Below, one piece after another: positions 34,283 to 47,170 of a stretch of 64,000 nt of DNA. A program made the translations under genes and the position numbers. The stretch is from Cercis canadensis (lineage: Eukaryota; Streptophyta; Magnoliopsida; Fabales; Fabaceae): the NCBI GenBank assembly GCA_003255065.1, contig QAOA01004360.1, positions 1 to 64,000 of the forward strand, in the 5' to 3' direction. Numbering within the stretch: the stretch's first letter is position 1; each line of letters opens with the position of its first letter. The notes under the pieces are model-generated. The model saw only the letters and a program-made list of their open reading frames with translations. It was not told the DNA's origin and made no database searches.

Positions 34283-35537
34283 CATCACATATTCTACAAG
34301 CTTTATTTTCAAAGTGCAAAGCATAATCTTTTTGTACTAATTGAGGAACACTTAGCAGATTTTGATAAACATCAGGTACATATAAAACATCATGGATGAG
34401 TTTAATACCTGAACTAGTATTAATAGCAACACTGCCTTTTCCTTTTACTTCAACAAATTCTCCATTTCCAACTTTAACTTTAGAGATATAGCTTCCATCC
34501 AACATTCTAAATAGACTTAGATCATGAGACATGTGGTTTGAGCAACCACTATCAATCAGCCAAGCATTGTTGCTACTGCTTGTTGCATAGCATGTTGCAG
34601 CAAAAAGTGTTTCTTCAACTTTATCTTGGTTCTCAGCAACTTGTGCTTGTTGTCCTTGCTGACCTCCCTTGTTCTTGCTCTCCTTTTAAATGTGACCAAG
34701 CTAGTTACAAGCTTTACATCTCACATTTGGCCTATACCAGCAAAACTTTTAAGAGTGATTTTTCTTCTTGTAGTGAGAACATGGTGGGTAATCTTCTCTT
34801 CTATCTACATCATTGTTGCACTAACCATCTTCCCTGTCATAAGTTTTCTTCTTCCCTCTATTGCTGCTAGGTTGCTTCTCTTTCATCTTTGCTAGGAATG
34901 CACCTTCACTTGACTCTTCCTCCCTTAAAGCTCTTCTTTTCTCCAAGCCTTGAAAGGCACTCACCACCTCTATCACACTCAACTAGGATACATCCTTTGT
35001 AATTTCTAGAAAGGAGATTTTGGATTCAAACCTCTCTAGTACACTAATTAGGATTTTGTCCACAATCCTTGGCTCAGTGAGTTCTTCACTACGCAACCTA
35101 AGTTGGTTTACCACCTTCATAAGTCTGTCATTATACTCCTTCATTGTCTTAGATTCTTTCATCCTCAGCATCTTAAACTCTCTTCTCAAGTTGAGCACTT
35201 GAATCTATCTTGTTCTTGGACTGCCTTGAAACTCTTCTTGCAGCTTTTCTCATGCTTGCTTTACTTTTTCTAGGTTCATGATTCTTGTGAAGATTTCATT
35301 TGCCAAAGATGAATGGATAGCAACCAAGGCCTTGTATTCCTTGGCACACTCCTCACTATGCATCTTGATTTGTGCTAAGGTGGGATTTGGAGGTAGAGGA
35401 GTTGGCTGTCTTCTAGTCTCCACTACTTCCCACAAATCAAATACTCTCAAGTATGCTTTCATTTTCACTGCCCAGATTAGGTAGTTTTCACCTTTGAAAG
35501 TTGGTGGAGAGGGTGCAGAATAATTGCTTGAAGCCAT
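34283..35537 (-). pseudogene. Copia (minus) gag and protease region
   Basis: Gag starts MASSNYSAPSPPTFKGENY at 35537, ~120 bases after the primer-binding site. Typical copia gag motifs follow (YLIWAVKMKAYLRVFDLW, then RREFKMLRMKESKTMKEYNDR at ~35190). Stops and frame changes separate the blocks. The protease-side segment 34532-34283 reads MLDGSYISKVKVGNGEFVEV, VLYVPDVYQNLLSVPQL, CRICDAS, and is cut at the gypsy insertion. Confidence 0.9.
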
Positions 35538-35904
35538 GGATATGTTTTAAGTTTTTAGAGGTTTATAGATGGGGAAGCCTTGCTTGTTTTCTCTCAAACA
35601 CACAGCTGATTTTTATCTCTATACTCACAGCTCTCAGATTATTTACAACTCTGATACCATGTTAATATTTCAGACTTAGAGGCTTAGAGGAAGAAGAGCA
35701 GAAAAACTTAAAATTGTATGCAGCTAATATTGTTCTTGGTCTTCTTACTTTTTCATTTAGTTCAGCTTCTATATATACACAAAAAAGGTTACAAGTTAGG
35801 ACCATACTTGTCCATACCTAGTCAACACCAAGTCTTAGATGATTTTCCACAAAATAAGGATCATCACTCACTTATACCAACTAGCAGACTGCTATTGCAG
35901 ATTC

Positions 35905-36578
35905 TGTTAGGAAAACAATAATGGAGACTAACTAGGTTGGCTTTGAGGCATGAACAATTATAATATTGTTTCTCTATAAAAGCAAGTTACCCCAAGATAC
36001 AACAAAGCCCTCAAAAACTCTCAATGAAAAAGTGAATTCTAATGCATTAGGGAGTTCCCTTTTATAGAGTTGAAAATGCACTAATGAACAAATATAATTG
36101 GTCAATAATTAACATACATAATTGTCTATTCGGAATAGACATAATTGTCTGTTCGAAATAGTCATAATTGTCTATTCGGAATAGTCACAACAGTCTGTTC
36201 GAAACAGACACAACAGTCTATTCGAAACAGACACAACAGTCTATTCGAATTTACTCATCTGAACCTGTTAACTTAATTAACCACCATCCGAATCGGGTCA
36301 AACCGACCCGACCCGGTCCGGTCCAGATATTAAAACCAATGTTAAAATATTTGTCAAATTGATCAAGGCCCAAGATGCCCCTAGTGCCCAAGTGCTAATC
36401 AAAGACCATTAATGAGCTTTGTCTTGCTAGGCTATTTGGGCTTGCCAAATGGGCTTGTGCCCATTTAACTAAAGTTACTTTATAACTTTAGATTGCATTT
36501 ATAAAGCCTTTTACATACTCTAATTTAACCAATGTGGGACTTGGTTAATTATAAGCATATTTACAAACTATTTCAACA
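35905..36578. mobile_element. Solo LTR with palindromic tandem repeats
   Basis: Begins TGTTAGGAAAAC and ends TATTTCAACA. The 5-bp flanks GATTC (35900-35904) and AATTC (36579-36583) differ at one base; the uninterrupted homologue at ~18183 reads AATTC, so the left copy has mutated. The internal repeat array is listed separately. Confidence 0.88.
36119..36250. repeat. Tandem ~22-bp palindromic repeats in a solo LTR
   Basis: About six successive units of the form GTCTATTCGGAATAGAC or GTCTGTTCGAAACAGAC, separated by ATAATT or ACAACA. Each unit is itself a near-perfect palindrome. Confidence 0.85.
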
Positions 36579-36670
36579 AATTCTGCATAACTACATCAGA
36601 TCTTTCACATAAAGAAAATGAACTATTTCCTAATTTAAATATAGGAAAAATCTCATAGTTCAACACATCA

Positions 36671-37531
36671 AAATAATAGAGACATAAATGCCAAAATAAT
36701 AAAAAAAAATACAAAGAAATGAAGGGAAAAAAAAAGAGTTTATTTTTCCTCTTTAACTATAAAATAAAATTCAAGGAAGAAGCAAGTTGCATGACGTTTT
36801 CAATAATAGCTTCCCATAAAAGTGGTTCATGTCAACTTGTTGACCTTACAATAAGATTGTTTTTGTCAGCACACATTATTGGTACAAGTAACAAAACAAC
36901 TAACCAAATGGGCAATTGGTACCTAAGAGTCGTTGTTTAATGATTTTCGGGTGAACGCAAAAGGTCCCCATATTCAAGAACATCTTTAGAGATGACAAGG
37001 TACTACAAAAAAATTCCTGAATTCTAAAGAAATTTTTCTATTAGAATTTTGAATTCTAACAGAATTTGAGCCATCAGAGAATTAACTGTTAAAATTTTAC
37101 AATTCTAACGGAACAGTAATTTCAACGGAATTTTACCGTTAAAATTAATTTTTGAAAAAAAATTCAACAAAAAATTCTAATAGAAATTCTAACGGAAAAT
37201 TTCGTTAGAATTTTTAATATATTTTAAAAAAATTATTTTCAAAAAATATTTTGAAAATTATTTTTTATTTTTTGAAATTTCAACGGAATGAAATTTCCGT
37301 TGAAATTTCCTTAGTTTTTTTTATTTTTTAATAATATTACTTATTAAATTCCTAAATAATATTTCTTAAAAATCCAAATATACTATTTACAAATATCCTT
37401 TTCATTAAATAATTTCTATAACAAAAATATCTAATTCATTAAATAATTCTTATAAGTTATTAATGTATTGAGTATAAAAATTTAAATTTCAAATAATTAT
37501 ACTAAGTTTATTTTTAATTGTTCAAAATATA
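36671..37531. other. Host DNA with CACTA-like subterminal repeats
   Basis: From ~37003 (TACTACAAAAAAATTCC, resembling the CACTACAAAAA end of CACTA transposons) to ~37320 the sequence repeats TTCTAACGGAA, TTTCAACGGAA and complements such as TTCCGTTGAAA. This may be one end of a CACTA element; I could not find the opposite end. Confidence 0.35.
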
Positions 37532-37595
37532 TATTGTATAATAAGAGCATACACTTATCTCAACTACATAAAAATAAAACAAATTTTGTAAAAGA
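37532..37595 (+). repeat. 64-bp direct repeat, left copy
   Basis: The sequence from TATTGTATAATAAGAGC to TTTTGTAAAAGA is identical by eye to 47217-47280. It lies immediately left of the Helitron-containing insert. Confidence 0.95.
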
Positions 37596-38566
37596 AATAG
37601 AACTATACTATCAATTAACTTTAATTATATTTGTAATTACAAATAATTTATATATTTGGTCAAAGATTCAACTTAAATGATTATAATTGATTTGTGCAAT
37701 TTTAAATTTTCCTTTATCAAACTGATTTCGGAGACTATTCACTTTCTGGGTATCCTTTTATTTAATTGCACTATGGTTGAAATCACAACAATCAACAAAT
37801 AAAAAAGTTAAATAATAAACTATTGCTATAATTGATTACTTGATTGACAAGAACCAAAATTGCCTAAATTAATGAATGTGTCACCGAAATCCTTATTATT
37901 GTTTTCCTACTATATTGCCTAAATTATAGACTACAAAACTAGGGTCACAATTTCGGTCCTCTACTTGACTATATATACTAAACGCTTTGTGAAGTGTTTC
38001 ACCATTCACCTCCTAATTGCTGCTCTAGACGTATTCCTTGGGAACTCGATCACACCAAGCTTTATTCTTGCAATATTGGGTAAGAAGCTTTTTATTTTAT
38101 GTTCTTCTCTATATTCGGCCATGTTATTGTCCTTTGGAATTTTGTCTTCTATAATTGTTCATATCCTCCTTCTCTATCAGCAACGTAAGAGTTTGAATGG
38201 GTGGGACTTCTGATTAATCCTTGAAGTGTTAAATTTATTAATCCTTGAATTTGTTTATTATAATGATCTCCTTCTTACTAAGTTTTTTAATTTCCCTTGT
38301 GTGAATCTTCTTGATGTCCTTCTTATAGCAATTAAGAACTTTCTATGGACCTACAAAAGAGTACCATACAATATGCAGCTATATTAGGATCTATGCTATA
38401 AGAGGAATGCAGAATTTTAAATTGATTTTATTGACAACGTGCATTAGCAATATTCAGGTTTACTAACTCAGTCCCAAACCTGTTGCTATAAAGGAGAATA
38501 AGAAAATTCAGCTAGGTAGTGTGTTTGTCTATATATATATATATATGGGTCAAGATGTAAAGATGT

Positions 38567-40850
38567 AACTGTCTCAGTTCTAGCATATTTTGGATAATAA
38601 AGATGTAAATTTTAGTGATACTTACAATGAAGGTGTTTTATTAGCATAGATTAAAAAGATGCATATGGGTGGAAGATAAAAGAAAAATGTGTTATTATGT
38701 GTTTTCTGATTTTTATGCTATATTTCATGTGTGATATTATGTGTAATCTGATTTTAGTTTCTTATAGATCAAAGGAAAATGTGTTATTGGTATCTAATCA
38801 TTTTTGTTTATATTTTTATTTTCCTTGCAAGGATAATATGTACAGTCCTTGGAGATCTTTGTCTTCCCTCTACTAATTATATTTTCCATTTTAATGAGCA
38901 CACCTAATTGCATAGATTAATTTGTTTAAGAGAAATAAAGATTCTCCTTCCAACATGCTACCAAATAATCCATATATTTCTTTCTCTGGATTCGTTATTT
39001 GTCTTCCTAATTCTTTTTAGGAAATTACCTTGGCATGATTTTAATTTTGACTTCCATGTGAATTAAATTTTTTGAGGTCTATTTAACTTTTTAACATTAG
39101 TTGCTACTCCATGCACTTAACGTTGCTCACTCATGCACCAAACATCATAGGGCCGTTGTTGCTTATTTCTAGCAAAGTTAATTTCTGCTGCTGCCGAAGC
39201 AGATCTTCTTGCTCGATTTCGGTTGCAGTAGGAATCAATTCATCCATGCCTAGAATAGGGATTTCACTTTCTAAGCTTTTTGATATAATATAGTAGTAAT
39301 TACATATACATGGAATTAGAAATACATGTACCATGGTTTTAATTTTTTATTAGTATTGATATTACAAAAGTTCTTACTTTGACATGCCTATGCTATTTTG
39401 TTTTATTCATTTCCAGGAAGACACGCCTATAATCTTTATGGTCACCAAGACAGAAATTGAAGGTTAATTTTCTCTATTTTTTCAAGCTAGATTTCATGGG
39501 TACATTTAACTGTCTCAGTTCTAGCATATTTTGGATAATAAAGATGTAAATTTTAGTGATACTTACAATGAAGGTGTTTTATTAGCATAGATTAAAAAGA
39601 TGCATATGGGTGGAAGATAAAAGGAAAATGTGTTATTAAATGTTTTTTTATTTTTATGCTATATTTAATGTGTGAAATTATGTGTAATCTCATTTTAGTT
39701 TCTTATAGATCAAAGGAAAATGTGTTATTGGTATCTAATCGTTTTTGTTTATATTTTTATTTTCCTTGCAAGGATAATATGTACAGTCCCTGGCGATCTT
39801 TGTCTTCCCTCTACTAATTATATTTTCCATTTTAATAAGCAAACCTAATTGCATAGGTTAATTTGTCTAAGACAAATAAAGATTCTCCTTCCAACATGCT
39901 ACCAAATAATCCATATATTTCTTTCTTTGGATTCATTATTTGTCTTCCTAATTCTTTTCAGGAAATTACCTTGGCATGATTTTAATTTTGACTTCAATGT
40001 GAATTAAATTTTTTGAGGTCTATTTTACCTTTTAACATTAGTTGCTACTCCATGCACTTAACATTGCTCACTCATGCACCAAACATCATAGGGCTGTTGT
40101 TGCTTATTTCTAGCAAAGTTCATTTCAGCTGCTACCGAAGGAGATCTTCTTGCTCTATTTCGGTTGCAATAGGAATCAATTCATCCATGCCTAGAGTAGG
40201 GATGGCACTTTCTAAGCTTTTTGATATAATATAGTAGTAATTACATATACATGGAATTAGAAATGCATTTACCATGATTTTAATTTTTTATTAGTATTGA
40301 TATTACGAAAGTTCTTAATTTGACATGCCTATGCTATGTTTTTTATTTATTTTGAGGAAGATACGCTAAAATCTTTATGGTTACCAAGACAAAAATTGAA
40401 CGTTAATTTTCTCTATTTTTTCAAGCTAGATTTCATGGGTACATTTAACTGTCTCAATTCTAGCATATTTTGGATAATAATGATGTATATTTTAGTGATA
40501 CTTACAATGAAGTTGTTTTATTAGCATAGATTAAAAAGATGCATATGGGTGGAAGATAAAAGGAAAATGTGTTATATGTGTTTTCTGATTTTTATGCTAT
40601 ATTTCATGTGTGATATTATGTGTAATCTGATTTTTGTTTCTTATAGATCAAAGGAAAATGTGTTATTGGTATCTAATTGTATTTGTTTATATTTTTATTT
40701 TCCTTGCAAGGATAATATGTACAATCCCTGCAGATCTTTGTCTTCCCTCTACTAATTATATTTCCATTTTAATGAGCACACCTAATTGCATAGGTTAATT
40801 TGTTTAAGAGAAATAAAGATTCTCCTTCCAACATGCTACCAAATAGATCA
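38567..40850 (+). repeat. Tandem repeat, ~940-bp unit, about 2.4 copies
   Basis: Units begin AACTGTCTCAGTTCTAGC at 38567, 39508 and (with one change) 40447, giving periods of 941 and 939 bases. The third copy stops near 40850 (ACATGCTACCAAATA). Each full unit has the short frame containing ATGCACTTAAC...TCATGCACC. The array lies in the 5' part of the Helitron, before the Rep gene. Confidence 0.92.
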
Positions 40851-41037
40851 TTGTCATATATGAATAACTTTTAAATTGCTTTGAAACTCAGCTATTGTTT
40901 ACGTATTATTTTATTACATCTCATTTTTTAAACATGATCAATATCAAAGGTCTATCACATTTGAAAATTGCGTGTTTCACAACTTAATTTTATTTGCATT
41001 GTTATTTTTAAAAATTTCATAAATCTTACTAATGCAG

Positions 41038-44000
41038 GAAACACACCACTGAGTTTGTCGAGTGATCGTAACACACCAACAGAAAGCACAAGAATAAATA
41101 ATCATAGGAGGCACATGAGTAAGGAAAGTGAGATTTTACAATCACTACAACCAAATAGACTTGATTTTGATGACACTCAAGAAGTTGGTGAGAAAACACA
41201 GAACCTAGATGAGATGCCATCAATAGAGCATAATATAGGTATGTGTTATTTGAAGGTTGATTAAATAATTCTATTTATATTACACGTGTTTAACATACAA
41301 ACTATGTAGCCGCCAAAGAAGCAAGAGCATTAAGGCTATCCATTACCAGGCAAAAGCGTCAAAGATGTCAACATAATAATAAGGGTTTGCCACCTCTACA
41401 CAATTTGTGTAATTTAAAAAATTGGGCCATGCAATGTTTGTCATTATTTTATTAATCTTAATGTTACAGAGAATAGTCCTACTTGGGGTCAAACTACTCT
41501 TAAGTCTTCAAAAATAATTTACAATCATCAGAACACATAATCTTCGAGTTTATCAAGGATTTCAGTAAGCATTAATCCTGGTTCGTCTAGCAATCGTACC
41601 ATTGGAACATGCAACACAAGATTAAATAATCGTGGAAGGGACTCAACTATGGGAAGTAGGATTCTACAATCGCTACAGCCAAATAAACTTGATTTTGATG
41701 AGTCCCATGGCGTTGAAGAGGAAACAATCAACCATGATGAGATACAATCAACAGAACCTAATGCAGGTATGTATTATATTTAGTAATTAATTTATTCATC
41801 ATTTCCTTATCTTCTGCATATTAAAATATATAATTTATATCCAAGAAAAATAATAAATTATTCACCAGTAAATACAATACTTGTCATGTGTGCAATTGAA
41901 TATGACATTGACCATGAGTGTGATTAAAATATTCCTGCAACTGTTGAAGATATCTATAAATATATTGTGACATTGAAGTTTTAATTAAATCTATGTATAT
42001 ATGTTGGCTAACATATTAGACACTCCAGTTAATATAGATGAATATGTTGAGGACATCATGACTAATGAAGACAACGATGTCAATAATCCTATAAATGATG
42101 GATCACATGAAGGTAATTAAAAAATAAGAGATTTTTGTTATCAATATTTAAAGATAGAAACAATGATATTCCAAACTATTCTAACCAAGATGACTCTTTT
42201 TGAATCACTCCGCAGGGTACTATGATATTGGGGATCCTGTTTGGTCGTGTGAGTCTTGTGGATCACTGCTCTAGTATTATGAGAGACTCATAAAATCTAG
42301 AAACAGCAAAAAGCCAAAGTTTGGACTTTGTTGTATTCAAGGCAAGATTCAAATTCCATTGTTAGAAGATCCACCCAATACTCTTTTTGAATTGTTGCAT
42401 GGCATAGATGCGAGAAGCAGCAATTTTAAAAGGAACATCAGGGCATATAACATGATGTTTTCTTTTACTTCTCTGGGTGGACAGATTGACAACCAATTTA
42501 ATATGCAAAGAGGAATACATATATTTCGGATGGGTGGTCAGAACTATCACTCGATAAGGAGCTTGGTACCAAACGAAGGATCCGAACCTAAATTTGCACA
42601 GTTGTATATTTATGACACAGATAATGAGGTCCCGAATCGTATATGAGCATACAGGTGGGAACAACTTAATTTCATTATTTAGGGGACAAAAACCTAATCT
42701 ATTACATCAATACTACCTACACATATTTGTAATTAATAACATACAACTTATTTTGCAGTAATTCAAACGAATCCTTAAGAAAAATAGATCCATCTATTGT
42801 GGAAGATCTGAGGAAGATGCTGGATGAACACAACGTCCTTGCAAGATCTTTCAGGAATGCAAGAGACCGACTACGTTGTAACCCATTTGCCAACATAAGA
42901 ATGAGACTAATCGCAAAACGAGGCTCAGATGGTAGGACACACAACAGACCTACTTCCGATGAAATTGTTGTGTTGATAGTTAGAGACGTAGAAAGTCTTG
43001 AGGCTGGTAGAGATATTGTAATCAAATCGTTGATAGGAGAGCTCCAACGGATAAATGAATTACATCCTGCTTACCTTGCATTGCAATATCCACTTTTGTT
43101 TCCTTATGCAGAGGATAGGAACATGGCAAGCATTCCATTAAGGGAAACAAATAGAACCATTACCAATAAGAGGATAAATGTGTCCATCAGAGAGTTCTTC
43201 GCATTTAGGGTATTTGATAGAACCAGTAAGGCTGGGACGTTATTATTATCAAGGAAATTATTTCAGCAATTTTTGGTTGACGCTTACACTATGATAGAAT
43301 CGTCGAGAGTAAAATACATCAGGTTCAATCAAACGGCCCTAAGAGCAAAAATGTACAGAGGACTCACAGAGGTTTTGCTTACAAGGGACGTTATCTCATC
43401 ATCTGTAGGGAAACATATAGTCCTGCCGTCATCATTTACAGGTGGAGCAAGGTATCTTTTCCAGAATTACCAGGATTCCATGTTAATATGCTTATAGGCT
43501 GGATATCCAGACTTATTTATCACTTTTACATGCAATCCCTGTTGGCCAAAAATACAAAGGTATGTTCATAATAGATAATTGAGTATGGAGGATAGACCAA
43601 ACATTTCATCCAGAGTTTTCAAGATGAAGTTAGATGAACTCATCAAGGACTTAAAACATCGACAGTTGTTTGGTCAGGTGAAGGCAGGTATGAAACTCGA
43701 CAATAATCTGTGTACACTTACTAATTATTATTTCTATAATTGGTCTAGATATGTATCATTATGACGATATGTTGTTCTGTGCAGTGGTATACACAATTGA
43801 GTTTCAAAAACGTGGATTACCCCATGCTCACATATTGTTATTTCTACATCCTCGCCATAAACATCCTACTCCAGATGACATCGATAAAATAATATCTGTT
43901 GAAATTCCTGATAAGGAGTTGCACCCCGTCTTATATAAGATTGTTGGCGATTGCATGATTCATGGCCCATGTGGTGCGGTGAATAAAAATTTACCGTGTA

Positions 44001-47000
44001 TGCAGAATAATGTATGCACTAGACATTTTCCTAAGAGGTATGTAAATAGGACAACAATCGAAGATGATGGATACCCTTGCTATAGAAGAAGAGATGATGG
44101 CAAGTCCATTGATAAGAAATGTGTGCTTCTTGATAATAGGTAAGAATAATTTTATTGGTCATCTTCCTCGCTTCTATTATAGCTTAATTATTTTTATATT
44201 AAATATATGTACATATAAACCATTCATACTCATATTTATTAGGTACGTTGTTCCGTACAACCCGTCTCTCCTATTGAAGTACCACACACACATCAATATC
44301 GAGTGGTGTAATCAATCAAGAGCCATCAAATATCTATTCAAGTACATAAACAAGGGATATGATTATCAATCTCCTAATGAAAATCAAAAAGAGGAAATAG
44401 TGGATGAAATTAAGATGTACTATGATTGCAGGTTTATTTCTGCTTGCGAGGCAGCATGAAGAATACTTGCATTTGATATGCAACACAAGGACCCACCTGT
44501 AGAGAGATTGTCGATTCATCTTCAGGATGAGCAGGTAGTGGTTTTCAGAGACAATGATAACCTGAATGATGGCTTAAATAGACGTGGTGTCAAAATGACT
44601 AAATTCGCGGCATAGTTTGAGGCGAATAAGAAATACCCACATGCGAGGCGATTAACTTATGCAGAGTTCCCCAATTATTTTGTATGGAAGCAGGTAGACA
44701 AAAAGTGGGTCCCGAGGCAGAAAGGATTTACCGTTGGGAGGCTTTTTTATGTTCCCCTGGATGTGGTAAGTTGTATTACATGAGACTTCTGTTAAACTTT
44801 CAGAGAGGTTGTACATGTTATGAAGATATAAGGACAGTAAATAATGTTTTGTATAATACATTCCAATCAGCATGTTATGCACTAGGTCTACTAGATAATG
44901 ATAGAGAATTTATTGAAGGTATAAGAAAAGTGAGTGCATGGGGATCTAGTAAGTACCTGAGAAACCTGTTTGTTACATTATTGCTATCAAATAGTATATC
45001 AAGTCCAGAGGTAGTATGGGAAAGTACATGGGAGATGATGGCTGATGATATCCTTCACAAATAATAGAGGTTGTTTAATAATCCAGGTACAAAATAGCAC
45101 AATAACCGAAATATGCTGTAATATTTATGTTCATGCATTCTAATTTTTCTTATATTTTTCAGGTCTAAGGATGAGTGACGATGATCTTTGAGATCATACG
45201 TTAGACGAGATTGAGAAGCTGCTAAAGAAGTATAACAAGAGCCTCAGTGACTTCACAAACATGCCATTGGCAACAGGTTTGAATACTCAGATAAGATAGA
45301 ACAAGCTCCTCCACAATGAGCTAGATTATGATAGAGAAAAATTAGCACAGGAACATACACACCTATTTCCAAGTCTTACTGAGGAGCAGAAGGGAGTATA
45401 CCAAAGGATCATGACAGCTGTTTCGAATGAGAATGGTGGCTTCGTCTTCATTTATGGTTATGGAGGAACTGGGAAAACTTTTCTATACAACACAATAGTT
45501 GCTGCGTTGCGTTCTAAGGGAGATATAGTACTTACTGTGGAGTCGAGTGGTATTGCTTCTCTTCTCCTTCCAAGCGGCAGAATAACACATTCTAGATTCC
45601 GCATTCCACTAAATGTTAATGAAGATACTATTTGCAACATCAAACAGGGAAGTGATCTAGCAGAACTTTTGGATGCTACGAAATTAATTATATGGGATGA
45701 GGCACCCATGATGCATAAGTATTGTTTTGAAGCGCTGGATAGAACTCTCAAGGATATTCTCAAGTCATCTAGCTCAATCAAACAAGATATGTCATTTGCA
45801 GGGAAAGTCATGGTGCTTGGTGGAAACTTTAGGAAAATACTACCGGTAGTACCAAAAGGAACAAGGCAAGAAATAGTTACTACCACTATCAACTCTTTGT
45901 ATATCTGGAAATATTGTCAGGTAATTTGCTCTAATTCATTGAGATAACATCAACTATATTCAAATTTAGTGAATCTATACTAATGTTCTGTTTACAATGA
46001 CTCTTATAGGTACTTACTCTTACAAAAAACATGAGGCTAACAACAGGATCTTCACCTGCAAACCCACAGGAAATGGCTGAGTTCTCATCGTGGCTGCTGA
46101 ATATTGGTGATGGTGATGCAGGCGTTCTAAATGATGGTGAAACAAACATTGATTTATTTGAGGATCTCTGTGTGCAATGCTCTCATGAACCACTAATTGA
46201 TATTGTCAACTCTACCTATCCTGAGTTTTTGACAAAGATGCACGATCCGAATTACTGTCAGGAAAGAGCTATTCTTGCACCTACCATAGAAATTGTAAAA
46301 TAGATCAACGATTACATGATTTCTTTAATGCCTGGCGATGAGAAAGTTTTTCTAAGTGCAGACAGTACATGCAAATCGTTTGGGAACGGAATGGATGACA
46401 TCCACACACTCGAATTCTTGAATAATATCACACTATCTGGCCTACCAAATCACAGGCTATCGTTGAAGGTTGGTGTGCCAATTATGTTATTAAGGAATAT
46501 TGATCTGCGTAATGGACTATGCAATGGTACGAGGCTAATTATCACACAGCTTGGAAATTATGTGATTGAAGCAAAAATTATTTCAAGCAGTAACTCAGGG
46601 GAGAAGGTATTCATCCCAAGAATGAATCTGACATCATTTGACCGAAGAATGCCCTTTCAATTAAAATGGAGACAATTCCCAGTACAAGTCTGCTTTGCTA
46701 TGACAATAAATAAGAGTCAAGGACAGTCACTCTCTCACGTAGGGCTGTATCTCCCAAGACCAATTTTTAGTCATGGACAGCTCTATGTAGCTTTCTCCAA
46801 AGTTAGAAGCCGGAGTGGTCTGAAGGTGTTATCAATAGATTCAAATGGGACAATATTAAAGAGAACAAATAATGTGGTCTACAAAGAGGTGTTCCATAAG
46901 ATCAACCGAAGAGGTATGTTTTGAATCGAAGGCATTGTAAATTCCAAAGATACATATATATCGTGCAGTTGTATTTAGTTATTTCCTTACTGGTCCTTTA

Positions 47001-47079
47001 ACCTATTTTCAGGTACACAAGGAGGTGGTGATCCCTTAGTAGATAATCATGTACATAGCAGTTCAAATCAAGTACCATA
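41038..47079 (+). pseudogene. Helitron Rep/PIF1-like helicase gene, broken
   Basis: Helitron proteins nick and unwind DNA for rolling-circle transposition. GT-AG exons are visible: 41038-41238, 41470-41766, 42020-42112, 42216-42654, 42759-43686, 43785-44139, then from 44243. The N-terminus has YYDIGDPVWSCESCG and FGLCCIQGK. The Helitron-like N domain covers 42799-43680. The HUH nuclease motif is GLPHAHILLF (~43813). The tyrosine region KYLFKYINKGYD is at ~44327. The PIF1-type helicase has Walker A GYGGTGKT (~45456), Walker B IIWDEAPM (~45687), VLGGNFRKILPV (~45812) and the C-terminal FAMTINKSQGQSLSHVG (~46691). About ten stops (for example ~42272, 43495, 44457, 44614, 45061, 45190, 46301) and a frame change near 44750 inactivate it. 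All key catalytic motifs are otherwise retained. Confidence 0.92.
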
Positions 47080-47170
47080 AACTATTTCACCAATATGATA
47101 TCACATTTTCAAATTACAAGATTATAAGAAATCCTGTAAGTAAGAACTTATTACAAACTTTATTTTGTGT

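Larger units (their letters stand above)
17944..36665 (-). mobile_element. Ty1/copia element holding a nested retrotransposon tower
   Basis: Paired LTRs: 3' LTR 17944-18269 and 5' LTR 35660-36665 (itself interrupted). The perfect TSD is CATCA at 17939-17943 and 36666-36670. On the minus strand TGGTATCAGAG directly follows the 5' LTR (35647-35657) as the Met-tRNA primer-binding site. Gag and the protease-proximal region are at 34283-35537. Most of integrase, reverse transcriptase and RNase H is deleted, leaving short pol remnants at 18275-18829. The gypsy element 18835-34277 is inserted just after the CRICDAS motif; with it removed the frame continues into an IKMK...KSF...KW segment, as expected for copia. 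Net size without inserts is about 2.6 kb. Confidence 0.93.
35660..36665 (-). repeat. Copia (minus) 5' LTR, interrupted
   Basis: Left part 35660-35904 and right part 36579-36665 together match 17944-18269. The interruption is the solo LTR 35905-36578. Confidence 0.92.

Noticed and set aside
34538..34895. Two plus-strand frames of 89-110 codons
   Set aside because: Reverse-strand shadow of copia gag/protease sequence.
36119..36250. Tandem palindromic units considered as a CRISPR array
   Set aside because: Units are adjacent with 6-base linkers rather than spacers, lie inside a plant LTR, and no cas genes exist in this genome context.
45458..45892. 144-codon minus-strand frame
   Set aside because: Antisense shadow of the Helitron helicase domain, which has Walker A and B motifs on the plus strand.
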